This document shows, one piece after another, positions 17,890-28,249 of a stretch of 64,000 bases of DNA; the stretch's first letter is position 1; each line of letters starts with the position of its first letter. The DNA is from Cylicocyclus nassatus (lineage: Eukaryota > Nematoda > Chromadorea > Rhabditida > Strongylidae), in NCBI GenBank assembly GCA_958299035.1, contig CATQJL010000316.1, positions 44,885,585 through 44,949,584 on the forward strand. Direction: 5' to 3'. The translations under genes were made by a program, and so were the position numbers. The notes beneath the pieces were generated by a model. That model did no database searches. It had not been told where the DNA came from and was given only the letters and a program-made list of their open reading frames with translations.

Positions 17890-18510
17890 TTTCAAAGAAA
17901 GTTATGGCGTTGCGTATTCTGCGTGATTCCCATGATTCCGCGGATTCTGAAATGTCGCGAAATTCCCGCATTATTGCCGACTCTGGCGGAAAACCCTTAA
18001 TTCCGCGAATTTCACGGAGATTTTGCAATTCTGTGAGCGGTATTGTAATCTTGAGCAGATTTTAGAACGAATTTGATCAGAGTGACTCTCTACCACACTT
18101 CTACAGTATACTTTCTATGTGTCATCAGCGACAAATCAATGGCAATACTGTTATCAGCACACTGAACAATTCAACCAAACAAAAGCCAGCAAAATTGAGC
18201 AAAAACTTCCTTCTAGCGTATACTTATCATATCCTGTTAGGTTGTGGCACTCTCATAGACTAGATGATGCGCCTCGCCGAGCTGAATCGAATGGTGTCCT
18301 CGGATTCAGAATTCGTCCATTCTGAAGCGAGATATGGCGATGCGACGCGGATTCCGACGGACTCTAGTGATGTGCGGCGCACACCGCTGCTCTCCGGCGG
18401 GCTCTAGTGGAGTGTGGCGCACTCTACCGCACTCCGGCGCAGTGCAGCGGACTCTGGCGGAGTGCGCCGCAGTCCGGCAACTTTCTTGACGAATTATGAG
18501 CGCTATTGTA
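17890..18510 (-). repeat. Dispersed repeat with GC-rich CCGGAGT cluster, copy 2 (inverted)
   Basis: Reverse complement of 1223-1804 along its length, including the AATTCGTCAAGAAAGT end (near 18485-18500), the GC-rich CGGAGT cluster (about 18370-18480) and the CATTATTGC/GCGGAATC portion. It starts about five bases after the Helitron-like repeat end. Confidence 0.75.
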
Positions 18511-21354
18511 TATATGAACTGAATCTGGTGTATAAACGGACAAGGTTAATAGGAGCATGGTGCATAAAAAGTTGTACACCAAGTTTTTTTTTCTAAAAAT
18601 TTCTTACTGGTAAAAAATGGAAAATAGGTCGTCTGCAACGGCAAGGAATAATATGTCACCAATCTTGGCGGTAATGGGGGTCAGTAACAGTAACAAAGTA
18701 CGAAATTATATAAGAAATGTAAACGAACTGCGTGCCCAATTTTCTTGCAAATTACTTAATGCCGCTCTGAGGTGATGGAGTTCAGTTTATAAAATTTTTT
18801 CCATGATTTTATACATAGATCTTGCATCCAAAGTTTGACACAAAGTAACATTCTGATTACAAATCTACTCTTCTTCTTAAAACCCGAAACAGCAACGACG
18901 TTGGAACTCTTGCAGGCAGCGTCCAAAAAACTGAAGACAAAGGGATCTTACTTGAAAACAGGTTTTGGGAACTGAACGCATTATCTGAGCGGTAGTGCAA
19001 ATGGCACACTGGTGGCCGGGATATGCATCTTCAAACCAGGCCCCATTACCGTTTTGGACGGACTGCTTGCCTTATATGCCATTTGGGACTCTTCAGGCTC
19101 TAAAGCCAACACCTACGATTTGTGACGTAATTTTCTCAGTGTAGATGATGATATACCATTGCCACATGTCGAACTCTTTCTGATTTTCGTTTTATGCAGA
19201 GGGGTGCTACTTGGTCTGACGCTTCAAGAAGAGCGAGGAAGTTAGCCTCTAACTGGGGAAGGATCCCAATCGCAGTGGCGATCTAAAAAACGCATTCTAG
19301 ATCGGCCTTGTTGATCTAAATACATATCTGACTTCCTTATCTGCTGTGGTATCTTCTGAAAGAAATGATTGTTTGGTTCTGTGGCAAACTATTAGTGGCA
19401 CAAGCACAATTTTGAATATTAGTTATTCGACGCGCTTATTTATGTTTCTGGTGAATGTGTGCATTCCTTGTGGTCATGTGAATACCCTGGCAATTACGCA
19501 CTCTTAAGTTGAATTGCAATCCACATCATGTGTCAAAGCCCTAATGACTTTACACTTTAACCGCTCATAACTTTTTTCCAGAGAATTACTCAGCACATAC
19601 AAAAGATTAAAATCAGCTCAGTTGAGCATGAGCATCAGCGCATTTAACAATATGCATTTCATTCCAATTCGCCACTAAACTATAGGATCATTTCCTTGTT
19701 AAAGATAATGTCCTCGCGTTATGAGTGTAAGCATGAGACAGCTCAAATATGTTTGTTTAATCATGAAGGCGCCTTAATCAGCTCTACATCGGCCTTGCGG
19801 AACCCTGCTTTCTTCGGCAAAATTTGATGTGCAGGACTACTTTCTAACCTCATTTCTGAAGCGCGCAAAGTATTCCACAGCAAAAAATCTTTGCCTCAAC
19901 ATAATGAGAACAGCTGTATCTAGCTTTTTCCTCTCAGCCGTTTTCTTCCGAAACATTAACAATTCATGGCTAAAATTATCGATCAGAAATTTATATTTGC
20001 TCAATCACTTGGAGTACAGAGTTGCTCTCAGTTTAAACCTGAAATTAAGGCAAACAAATATGGAATCATGAAGCAGCGCTGGTTACGAACAAACAAACCA
20101 TTGACTTACATTTGGAGCGATTGAAAAAAAGTAAAGAACAAGATTATCAAAAGGAAGTACGACTTGTTCAAAAATTTGCAGACGGTACGAGTTTGATGTG
20201 AATTTATAATAAAAAATAGTAACGTTATTTTTACATTTCTCATCTCATCATTTCCGATCCTCTAGAATAAGGCTGGCAAAACATCTTCTACATTTTAAAA
20301 CATAACGCGTGGCAGTTTTTGAGCTAGAGTGTAAAAAAGTATGGCTTGAGGATTTTAGCTTGTCCGTAAAATTTCAAGTTTTTTAACATATTTAAAAAGT
20401 TCAATAGCTTTTTCAGGAAGATCATAAGCATCAAACTGTTTGAGTGATTTTGCCAGCACCAATAATTAAAGCATTTATTCGGCTAACGTTCTGCCTAGTC
20501 GGACCGCCTTCGTCAGAGACTATGAAATGAGGGAATAGTGAAAATCAACCTTTCAAACATCCCATCACATGCAGGAATACCCTAAAAAGTGGAAAAAGCT
20601 TTCGTTGAGGGCGAGAACTACTAGCTCATCTTTGCTGTTAAATGAGGAAGATCCACCGCACGGAGATGCGCTAACAGCGAACGAGGCAAATTTCTGAAGG
20701 GTATGCATAGATCAATACTTAAATGACTCCAGTAGTGGGCGAGCATGTATAGATCAATACTTGCATAACTACAGTAGTGGAGCAAGTCGTAAGAGTGATG
20801 CATTCTCTTCTGTTGATTTTGGGATTCCTGGATGAAATCCAGCACGCCTCGAAGGTCTTTCGCGACGACAGCTCGTTTCCTGTAACAGAATGTCAAGCAA
20901 AACCTCGAATTCTGTGTCTTAATGGCACAACTTATGACGCGTGCCCAAAGAGTTTGATAAACTTAGTCTTCGCAATCCATCTTTGTGCTCGCTGATCCTG
21001 ACCCACATTCGTCTCGCCTACATATTTTTTTCCATATAGCTCAAAAGTATCGAGATACGTAACAGAGCACAATCTATTTCATGCGCAAATTATGCATTAA
21101 GGAATGCTACATGCTTGGCCATATGTTCTGTTGCGCCCTAGACTCTGTTTAAAATTAACAAAGAATGTTTTTTTTAATCAAAGTGGTTGCTCTAAATGAA
21201 CGTTATATCACTTTGTAGAAAATCAGGCACTGAATTCAAATCTGTCTTCAGTTTCTGTAGCGCACCTCTGGACGCCGAGTTGTGAGTGTTTTGTGCAAGA
21301 AATGGAAGCATTTTTTAAATAAAATCAGGTCGTGACATTCTCTTCAACGCTTAA
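18511..21354. other. Stretch with no recognisable gene
   Basis: About 2.8 kb of AT-rich DNA with only short ORFs in all frames (largest 91 codons at 20621-20896 minus). I found no mobile-element ends or domain motifs apart from a small tandem repeat at 20703-20785. It may be intergenic or intronic single-copy DNA. Confidence 0.4.
20703..20785 (+). repeat. Two-copy 42-bp tandem repeat
   Basis: The units share ATAGATCAATACTT and CAGTAGTGG. They start at about 20705 and 20747 with a few substitutions. Too short to infer function. Confidence 0.6.
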
Positions 21355-22117
21355 GTATAGGGGCCTGCAGGATCGCGAGAGTCGGACGTGCGTACGGCCA
21401 TTGCGCCGCGCACGTCGTATGTCACTGGGTCGTACTCGATTTAGGCTGGATAGGTGAGATTTTTTTGTTTTTCTTCTCATTTCTCGCCTTCTTTTCTTTT
21501 CAGGCGGCGAACATATGTTGGTGCAGAGGAGTTTAAGATCTAAATCAAGGTGAGGTGCAGGATTACGCTCAATACGGGCCAATATTGTGGACTTTTCACC
21601 CCTGCTTAGAAGAATGTTGAGTTTTCTGTTCTGGCTGTCCGATTATGTTCGATTTTTCGTCGTGCCTGCCCGGTTACGAAACTCCGTTTTATTTGCAACG
21701 TCTGTTCTACCTCATCTTGCATCATGCGCGTCATCACAATCATAATCATTGTCATCATCATCATCATCATCACAAGCAATATGCAAGATAAGGTAGAATA
21801 GACGGAAGAAATAGAACAGTTTGCTGTAACAGGGCAGCCAGGACAGAAAATCCAACATCTCAACCAGCAGGCATGGAAGGTCTGCAATACTGAGTCCGTA
21901 TTGAGCATAATGCTGCACCTCACCTTGATTCAGATCTTAAACTCCTCCGCACCAACATGTGCTCACCGTCTGAAAAGAAAAGAAGGCGTGAAATGTAAAG
22001 AAAAACAAAAAAACTTACCTATCTAGCCTTAATCGACTACGACCCAGCGATATCAGGCGTGCGCGGCGCAAAGGCCGTACGCGCGTCCGACTCTCGCGAT
22101 CCTGCAGGCCCCTATAC
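21355..22117. repeat. 763-bp palindrome with intron-like segments in both arms
   Basis: The ends read GTATAGGGGCCTGCAGGATC and its complement. Arms 21355 to about 21600 and about 21890-22117 pair with moderate divergence, and pairing continues inward to an ATC microsatellite. Each arm, read from its outer end inward, contains a G/GTRAG donor and, after about 55 bp of T-rich DNA, CTTTTCAG (left arm about 21451-21502). The shape is that of a small nematode intron. The following ATGTTGGTGC-type segment is also shared. No long ORF results. It could be an inverted duplication of a gene piece or a MITE that captured one. Confidence 0.7.
21731..21773 (+). repeat. (ATC)n microsatellite
   Basis: TCATCATCATCATCAT-type repeat with interruptions, located in the loop of the 763-bp palindrome. 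Confidence 0.85.
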
Positions 22118-22544
22118 AGCAGTGACGAGTGAGATTGAATAGAAGATATCCGCAATGTGATCTGATACCCAGAAATGGACAATTTGAACGATTTTAAAAT
22201 TTTAGTCTAGTGGCTCGCTCAATTTTTTGATTAAAAAACGCTCATAACTCTGCAGAGCCAGAGCCGCACATGGACTAATGAGGGCAAATTTGGAATCAAT
22301 GTCTAATTTTACACAAAACTAATTGGGTTTCCCGGTCCAGACCGGGCCATTGTTCTCCTGCACTGGAGCCCACCCCTCCCCCCTTTTATATGTTATGGAT
22401 AACTTACCCTGGAACATCCGCTTCGAAACCGCATCCTCGTGATCCTGAGGTGAAAATGAGCTTCACCGCCCTCCTTTACATGTTATGCGAAAATCTTGAT
22501 CGAACATGATAGGCCTTCAATTCCTTTGGAAAACGTACAAAAAT

Positions 22545-22708
22545 CAATAAATCATTAGAAGGACCCAACAAATCGCTGCAAAAAGTGGCCTATCATCTGC
22601 GCAGGGGTCGAAAACATATGTGTGCAAAGTTTCAGCTGGATCGGTTGAGCGGCGCGCGTTTCTATAACGCACATAGCCTCCAAACTCACAATCTTGAGCT
22701 TTATATAT
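22545..22708 (-). mobile_element. Degenerate Helitron-like short repeat
   Basis: Contains the family's CATATGTGTGCAAAGTTT and GGATCGGTTGAG segments and ends GAGCTTTATATATA. It lies immediately before the better copy at 22710. The left portion is not identifiable. Confidence 0.45.
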
Positions 22709-22709
22709 A

Positions 22710-22990
22710 CTAGTTGGCAAACCCGGCACCGCCCGGCCCTGGCAATAATATACCCATAATCAGCATGCTCAATTATCCCCTATGCCAATTCCCAGCCCCG
22801 TAGCTCAAACTTTGCAAAAAAATCGATAAAATCGATATTGACCGATGACGAAAAGTAGCCTATAACACGCTCCCCGCCCCGAAGTATATGTGTGCCAAGT
22901 TTGGTCCAAATCTATTCAGAAATGAAAACTTCTACTCCGCACATACGTACAGACATACATACAGACAGACATTCAGCTTTATATATAAGA
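22710..22990 (-). mobile_element. Helitron-like short repeat, complete copy
   Basis: On the minus strand it begins A/TCTTATATATAAAGC (22990 inward) and ends CCAACTAG/T (22710), with a GC-rich stretch (CCGGGCGGTGCCGGG) about 12 bases before the end. TC start, CTAG end, hairpin-capable GC stretch and A/T flanks fit a non-autonomous Helitron. It carries the ATCGATAAAATCGAT cluster and a CAGACA-rich tract. It serves as the empty-site reference for the LTR insertion, reading ACATACGTAC near 22941. Confidence 0.65.
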
Positions 22991-23792
22991 TAGATCACGT
23001 GGGGCTTGTCCGTAAAGGCTCCCTCGACCAAAAATTTTGCAAGAGAAAATATCTTAACGACTTTCTATAAGTCTCGCAAACCTGATTTTCGCATGCATAT
23101 TGATGACTTCAATCAACTCATAAAAAAGAAGGAGAAGCAGAATGCTACCTTGCTACCTCGTCGGCAGATGATCTGTTGATGTAACTCGCTCGCGTCCTCT
23201 TAAGTGTCCGTTAGTCTGCGTTACCTGTGGTCGTATTCATCAACAAACCCAGTGGGTGGAGCCTACTCAGTGGGTTCCAAAATCCACAATGGTCACTTAA
23301 CCGATATTCACAAAGTACCCAGTGGCTTCGCGAACCCAAAAGGCGAGCATACCGGCATTCATGAAACAAATTATTCAGTTCTCGTGGGTCCCAGAACACA
23401 CTGAGCGTTGGTTGGCGAACTCAAGCATGGTACAGTTTCTCTTGGTACAGTTTCTCAAAGGGTCACATGCAAAGCCAGTCCCTTTGCTGAATATTATATG
23501 CAGTTATATAAGCACGGATGGTTACTACTAGCAACACATATACATTAAAAACCTTTCCATATTCTTTATAACACAGAAATTTTTGTTGGACAAATTTCAA
23601 TGAAATCCACTGAGATGTGGGTCTAGCAAACTTAATGCCGGTCATGATTTGCAGTCTAATTTCTTCGTCAATTTGTAAAAAGCCTAAGCACTTGCCAATG
23701 TTTGCTCATGCTGTCTTTTTTTTGATACCGCTGCGAATAAAGAGAAGCCTCATTTAGGAAACAGAGCGTATGCCTGCATTCGTGTTTATGTA

Positions 23793-24463
23793 CAGGGTGT
23801 CCCAAAAATGCACCTACTGTTTGATTGTAAATAACTCTCTTGTAATGAAGTGTTTCGAGAAGCTTTAGGTAGCATTTTGTAGAGCGAGGTTAAACTTAGA
23901 TTTACAGTATGGAGCGAATTATCGATCGCTCTTCATTATTGTAGGATTAGGTAAGAACTTTGACAAGGATTTTAGGCCATTGTAGGCTATATTCTACCTC
24001 GGAACAAAACCAAACAAGCCAAAAACTCTTATGCTACGGTAACGGGAGCCGCTAATTTCGAATTTGAAATTCCCATTTTATTTGATGCTTCTTTACTAAG
24101 TTATCCCCGGTAAATCGCAATAACTCAATCCCCAACATTTGTCAGAAATGTAATTAACCGTCAAAAAAAGCTGAAAACATTCGTAGAAAGTTGTTAGCTG
24201 GAAACGGCATGTGCGGAAACCCTAGTACACGATTATTCAGATTTTTTGAAAAATTTTATTAGGTGGTGTATCTCATAATGGTTCCATATGCTGGCGGTTC
24301 TTACTAATCCTATAACAACGAAGAGCGATCGATAATTCGCCCCGTACTGTAAATCTATGCCTAACCTCACTCTACAAAATGGTACCTAATGCTTCTCGAA
24401 ACACTTCATTTCAAGAGAGTTATTTACAATCAAACAGTAGGTAGATTTTTTTAAGACACCTTG
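23793..24463. mobile_element. Mariner-type MITE, CAGGGTGTCCC family
   Basis: TA-flanked (23791-23792 and 24464-24465). The left end CAGGGTGTCCCAAAAATGCA is matched by a complementary right end ending GACACCTTG. The inverted repeat extends at least 50 bp through TTTGATTGTAAATAACTCTC. 671 bp with no transposase. A sister copy is at 44415-45090. Confidence 0.8.
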
Positions 24464-24867
24464 TATTTAGTTGTCTGTGTCATGTTTGTCTATGTTCGTT
24501 TATTCCGCAAATAGAACTCTGTCAATAATCCCTTTGCATTCCAATCTAAGGAAAACGTACTTCTTCACTATTAGGGCAATTTCGTAGAAGAAATACAAAT
24601 GGACAAAAGGAGTCGGGTACTTTCTGCAATTATGCACCTTGCCCTGATGATAAAATTTTCGTTTGAAATTACGTGTTCGAAAAGGCATAGATTTACTTGT
24701 CATGTATAACAAAAGCATCTAGGATAAAACTTAGTTACTCCTTGCAAGTTATTCCTTGCAACATGACAATTGTTGAAACTATGCGGATTCTTGAATGTCA
24801 GCTGTGTTGTGCAATTTCGAAAATGTGGCTGATATTCCTTATGAGGTAAAGCACAAATTCAAACAAA

Positions 24868-25596
24868 ATCAGGTACTTTTCCGTTATCTGGACCCATTTA
24901 ATCAAAAACCTCTCATATTATATGTTTTTTAGTCTAAGAATAATTTTTCGTAGATTCTATGATGGCTACCTCCTTGCCACGTGTCACGAAAAAATTGACA
25001 TGTTTTGGTTCATTTTGACATGTTTTTTTCGAAACCATTTCAGGTGAGATAAAGGAGAATTTGTGATCATTTTGAAGCTGTTCGACTGTTTTAATAAGAG
25101 CAAAACAATCATGAACTTACTTTAGAACATCTTCTTGCTTTCAGCAATGATCAAAAATATCTTTCTCTTCAAACCCTTTTGACCATGCGAATTTAGCAGA
25201 AAAGGTTATAAATGATAGCTTAAAGTACTTTGCTGCTGCTTATTTAGCCTCTTGAATGTCGGAATCCTAGCCATTTTCTCTATTCTGAGCAAGTTAGGCT
25301 CTTCATCGATAACAGTATATCGTCATCATTATGAAAATGTTCATTTTGAAATTGTTTGATCGAAATGAGGTCAAAATTAACTAAAAAAACAGATTGAAGC
25401 TACTCGCTAGGTAGGGTAACACAAACTCTTGGTAAAATCTGTCAAACATGTAGATGACAGGTCAAATTTTTTTGACACGTGGCAGAAGGTTGACGCTGTT
25501 TCCTGTGAGGCTGGGATAAGGTATGGTGCAAGGATAGAAGCAATATTTTCTTTTGAAAAAATGGGTCCGGATAACGGAAAAGTACCCAAAATCACT
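24868..25596. repeat. Foldback with TTTCCGTTATCTGGACCCA arms
   Basis: 24868-24998 pairs with about 25458-25596. Matching blocks include TTCCGTTATC(T/C)GGACCCA and GCCACGTGTCA. The 460 bp between them is AT-rich and unassigned. An 83-codon minus ORF (25407-25658) overlaps an arm and is not considered a gene. Confidence 0.55.
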
Positions 25597-25860
25597 TGAA
25601 TAAAAAAGAATAGAGCCATTTTGCATCCATTTCCACACATATTATTGTCGGCGGTCATGTCTGGGTCTGAGAGAATACATAAAGAACAGAATAAAGAAAG
25701 TGCAAGTATTGCCGCACAAAAGACACTGATTCATGTCATTCATGAACATAAGACTTCCCGAAAGCGCGTCAAGCGTGCTGGCGCTTTTAGTTTAGCGCGA
25801 TCCGTGTGCGTCAGAGATTAGAGAAAAGTACACAGACTGGAGAGGCACACGGGTGACGTT

Positions 25861-26145
25861 ATGGGTCAGCTAACCCAGCGGACATTTGTGAAAACCGATC
25901 TTATCCAGTGGTTCGCGAACCTACGGAACCCACTGGGTTCGCGAACCCGATGGAGTTGGGAACTCACTGGGTTCGTTGATAAGTACGGCCACTGGAGTGC
26001 CTTACAAATGGAAGAGGCTTTGACGGCAGTGTCCGGGCAAGAAGAACAAGAAGACGATTTTGGTTTGTGCTTACCTGTGCCTAATCGTTATGCTGAACCC
26101 AGAAATCATACTAGGGAGCGCGAAAACAACGAAAAGGGGCTTTGA
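25861..26145 (+). pseudogene. Possible remnant of a transposase helix-turn-helix exon
   Basis: A 94-codon ORF. Residues about 45-60 read HWSALQMEEALTAV, and a later FGLCLPVPNRYAEPRNH resembles the second half of psq-type helix-turn-helix domains found in pogo/Tigger-like transposases (W...M..AL.AV, then FG.P..T...). The first 40 residues come from the GTGGCCGTA repeat end. A diverged inverted copy of the CAGTGTCCGGGCRAGAAG part lies near 26430. Similarity judged by eye only. Confidence 0.25.
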
Positions 26146-27446
26146 CGCGAAAGGGTAATTATCAGGTAAAAGGGGCCTTCCACTCTGTAAAGTCATCCCC
26201 CGCAAAAGCGTTTTTTGGTTTCAATTTCAAGTCGAGCATTCGCACTTGGCCTGTGCTAATTTCAGGGCTAGCGGAAGCGATAGGATCGCTTTTTAAGCTG
26301 AAAGAGTAACTTCACAAAGTTGAAGGTCTCGCCCACATAATTTCCTCCCTCTGTTGGAACCCTTTTTCGCCATTTTTGCGCTCTCTAATGTGAAATTGGA
26401 CGCGGAAGGCCAAGTAGAGCACAACAGCTTCTCGCCCGGACACTGAATTAAATGTCCGACGACACCATATTAGCTGTGCGAAGCATACCGATAACGCTGC
26501 GTTTGATGCCTTGCTTTGAAGAGTAATTGAGTTTGTTTCTTACTGGTTGGTTTCTTTATCATTATCTCTATACTCTCCTTATCAGTTATATGTGAATGTT
26601 AAAAATAAGAGATCATTAAATTGGATGTCAGCTGATTGCAGATTGAATAGGTCGAAGCATATGCCCATTTCCGTTTGAGTTAGGCAAAGGATGGGAGTCA
26701 TCAATTTACTAGCACTAGGAAATAGGACTGCGGCTAAGTACTGGCTTTTTTACTTCAAGCATGAAACATACAACTATCGCAGGATCCAAACGTTATATTG
26801 TAGCAAGCCCACCGTTCCGTTCAAAGTATGACCCGCAGAATAGTGGACAGTCTAGACAACATTCTAATAGCGTCATGACCTGCTGAATAGTAAAATCATG
26901 CAAGGTGAATTTATCAATACTCTGTTTCCAACAAATCGCATGCTTCGCAAGTTCTCTGACAGGGCGCTCATACTGAGGAAATGCGCAAGAATATAATGCA
27001 GCAGATGTTTGAATATGAGGTTTAGTAGCTAGGAGATCCTATCCATTGGGCCGCCGACATTAGTAATAAGACGAACCTTGAAATTCAAAGGGAATCTATC
27101 AAGCCGGACAGTATCTTATGCAAAATTAGTAATTAGTACGTACAGGATAAGACATACTCGTAGGTCATTCTTGAGGCGTGATATGATGCATTGCTATTGA
27201 CGCTACCCAAAGCTTATTAAGCTTCCAATATTCTTTTTCCGTTGATTCGCAAAATGTTAATGCGTCCTCAAAATGGATGCTACACAGTGATTTGAATCTC
27301 AAACGCTCTAGACACTGCACAAATTTGCCGCCTTTTGACCGTTATTTTTAGTAGAAGCTGTAAAATCTCGCACTTCCATCATACCCTTTATTTGAGTTAA
27401 CGTGAGGTTGGGCTTTTGGCGCATGCTGCTGTATATGCTAAGTAAG
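26146..27446. other. Stretch with no recognisable gene
   Basis: About 1.3 kb with short ORFs only. The first 300 bp forms the right half of a diverged inverted repeat with 26020-26150 (shared CAGTGTCCGGGC and ACGAAAAGGG-type blocks). The rest shows no element ends. Confidence 0.4.
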
Positions 27447-27614
27447 CTTTGATTTAACTGGCTCGGCGGCTGAAAAGGTGGGGCTTTTTGATCTAATTAA
27501 GACCGCTCGCGCCCGCTATGCAGTCTGCGCGTTTGTCGCGCGCGTGCTCTATGATCGTTATCTAGCTAGGTCCCGAAGCCCTGCCTTTCAGCCGCCAAGC
27601 CAGTTGAATCAAAG
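27447..27614. mobile_element. 168-bp MITE
   Basis: Inverted repeats of about 40 bp: CTTTGATTTAACTGGCTCGG at the left and its near-complement ending CAGTTGAATCAAAG at the right. The GC-rich centre (GCTCGCGCCCGC...) has no coding sense. The target duplication is unclear. Confidence 0.65.
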
Positions 27615-27829
27615 GGTACGCTGTATATTGAGGTTAAAATATTCCGAAAACGTAGTCTACTAATGGTAATGGTTCTTGGCGGTTTGTGAACGAACGGAAA
27701 GGGCACATAGGAGGCTACGCTGAAGTTATTAATTGGGGATTCTCTTGCTGCGTCTCCAACTTAGCCCTCTATCGCGTGACTTGAACGTACTGGCGGCAGC
27801 CTATAATTTTGCCACCATACTGTGTCATT

Positions 27830-28245
27830 ATCGCACTCAGCTCAAATTTTGACAAGAAAGAATTTAAGCTGATTAAATGGTCTCAAAAGCGAGATTTTCG
27901 GGGATTTTCTCGAAATTTGACAAGAAAATGGATCATATCAGTTTAAAATGGTGTTTTGCTCTGAAAATCACTCCACTATTTTCTTCCACGATGCCATTCT
28001 CGCGCTCAGCTCACATACTGAAAATCAACTGCTCTCAAAATATTTAAAGCTGATCAAATGCTCTCAAAAGCGAGATTTCCGAACAATTTTTCAAAATTGA
28101 CAAGAAAATGGATCATATCAGTTACAGTTTTTTGCTCTGAGGATCAGTCTACGATTTCCTTTTACAATGTCATTATCGCACTTACGCCGCTCAGATTTCG
28201 ACAGGAAAAATTGAATTCAAGCAGATCAATTATTCTCAGCAAATT
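27830..28245 (+). repeat. Diverged tandem repeat, unit about 175-181 bp
   Basis: The block AAGCTGAT(T/C)AAATG(G)(T/C)TCTCAAAAGCGAGATT occurs at 27866 and 28047, with a weaker version at 28219. The GACAAGAAAATGGATCATAT and CATTATCGCACT(C/T) blocks repeat with the same spacing. About 2.3 copies: a satellite-like unit or remnant array. Confidence 0.7.
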
Positions 28246-28249
28246 GATC

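Larger units (their letters stand above)
23227..25992. mobile_element. Possible 2.8-kb inverted-repeat element
   Basis: About 110 bp at each end are related in inverted orientation: GTGGTCGTATTCATCAAC at the left and, complemented, GTGGCCGTACTTATCAAC at the right. Both are followed by several AACCCAGTGGGTTC / TTCGCGAACC units. The interior holds a mariner MITE and a foldback. There is no transposase ORF and no target duplication that I can fix, so two independent copies of one short repeat in opposite orientation remain possible. Confidence 0.4.
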
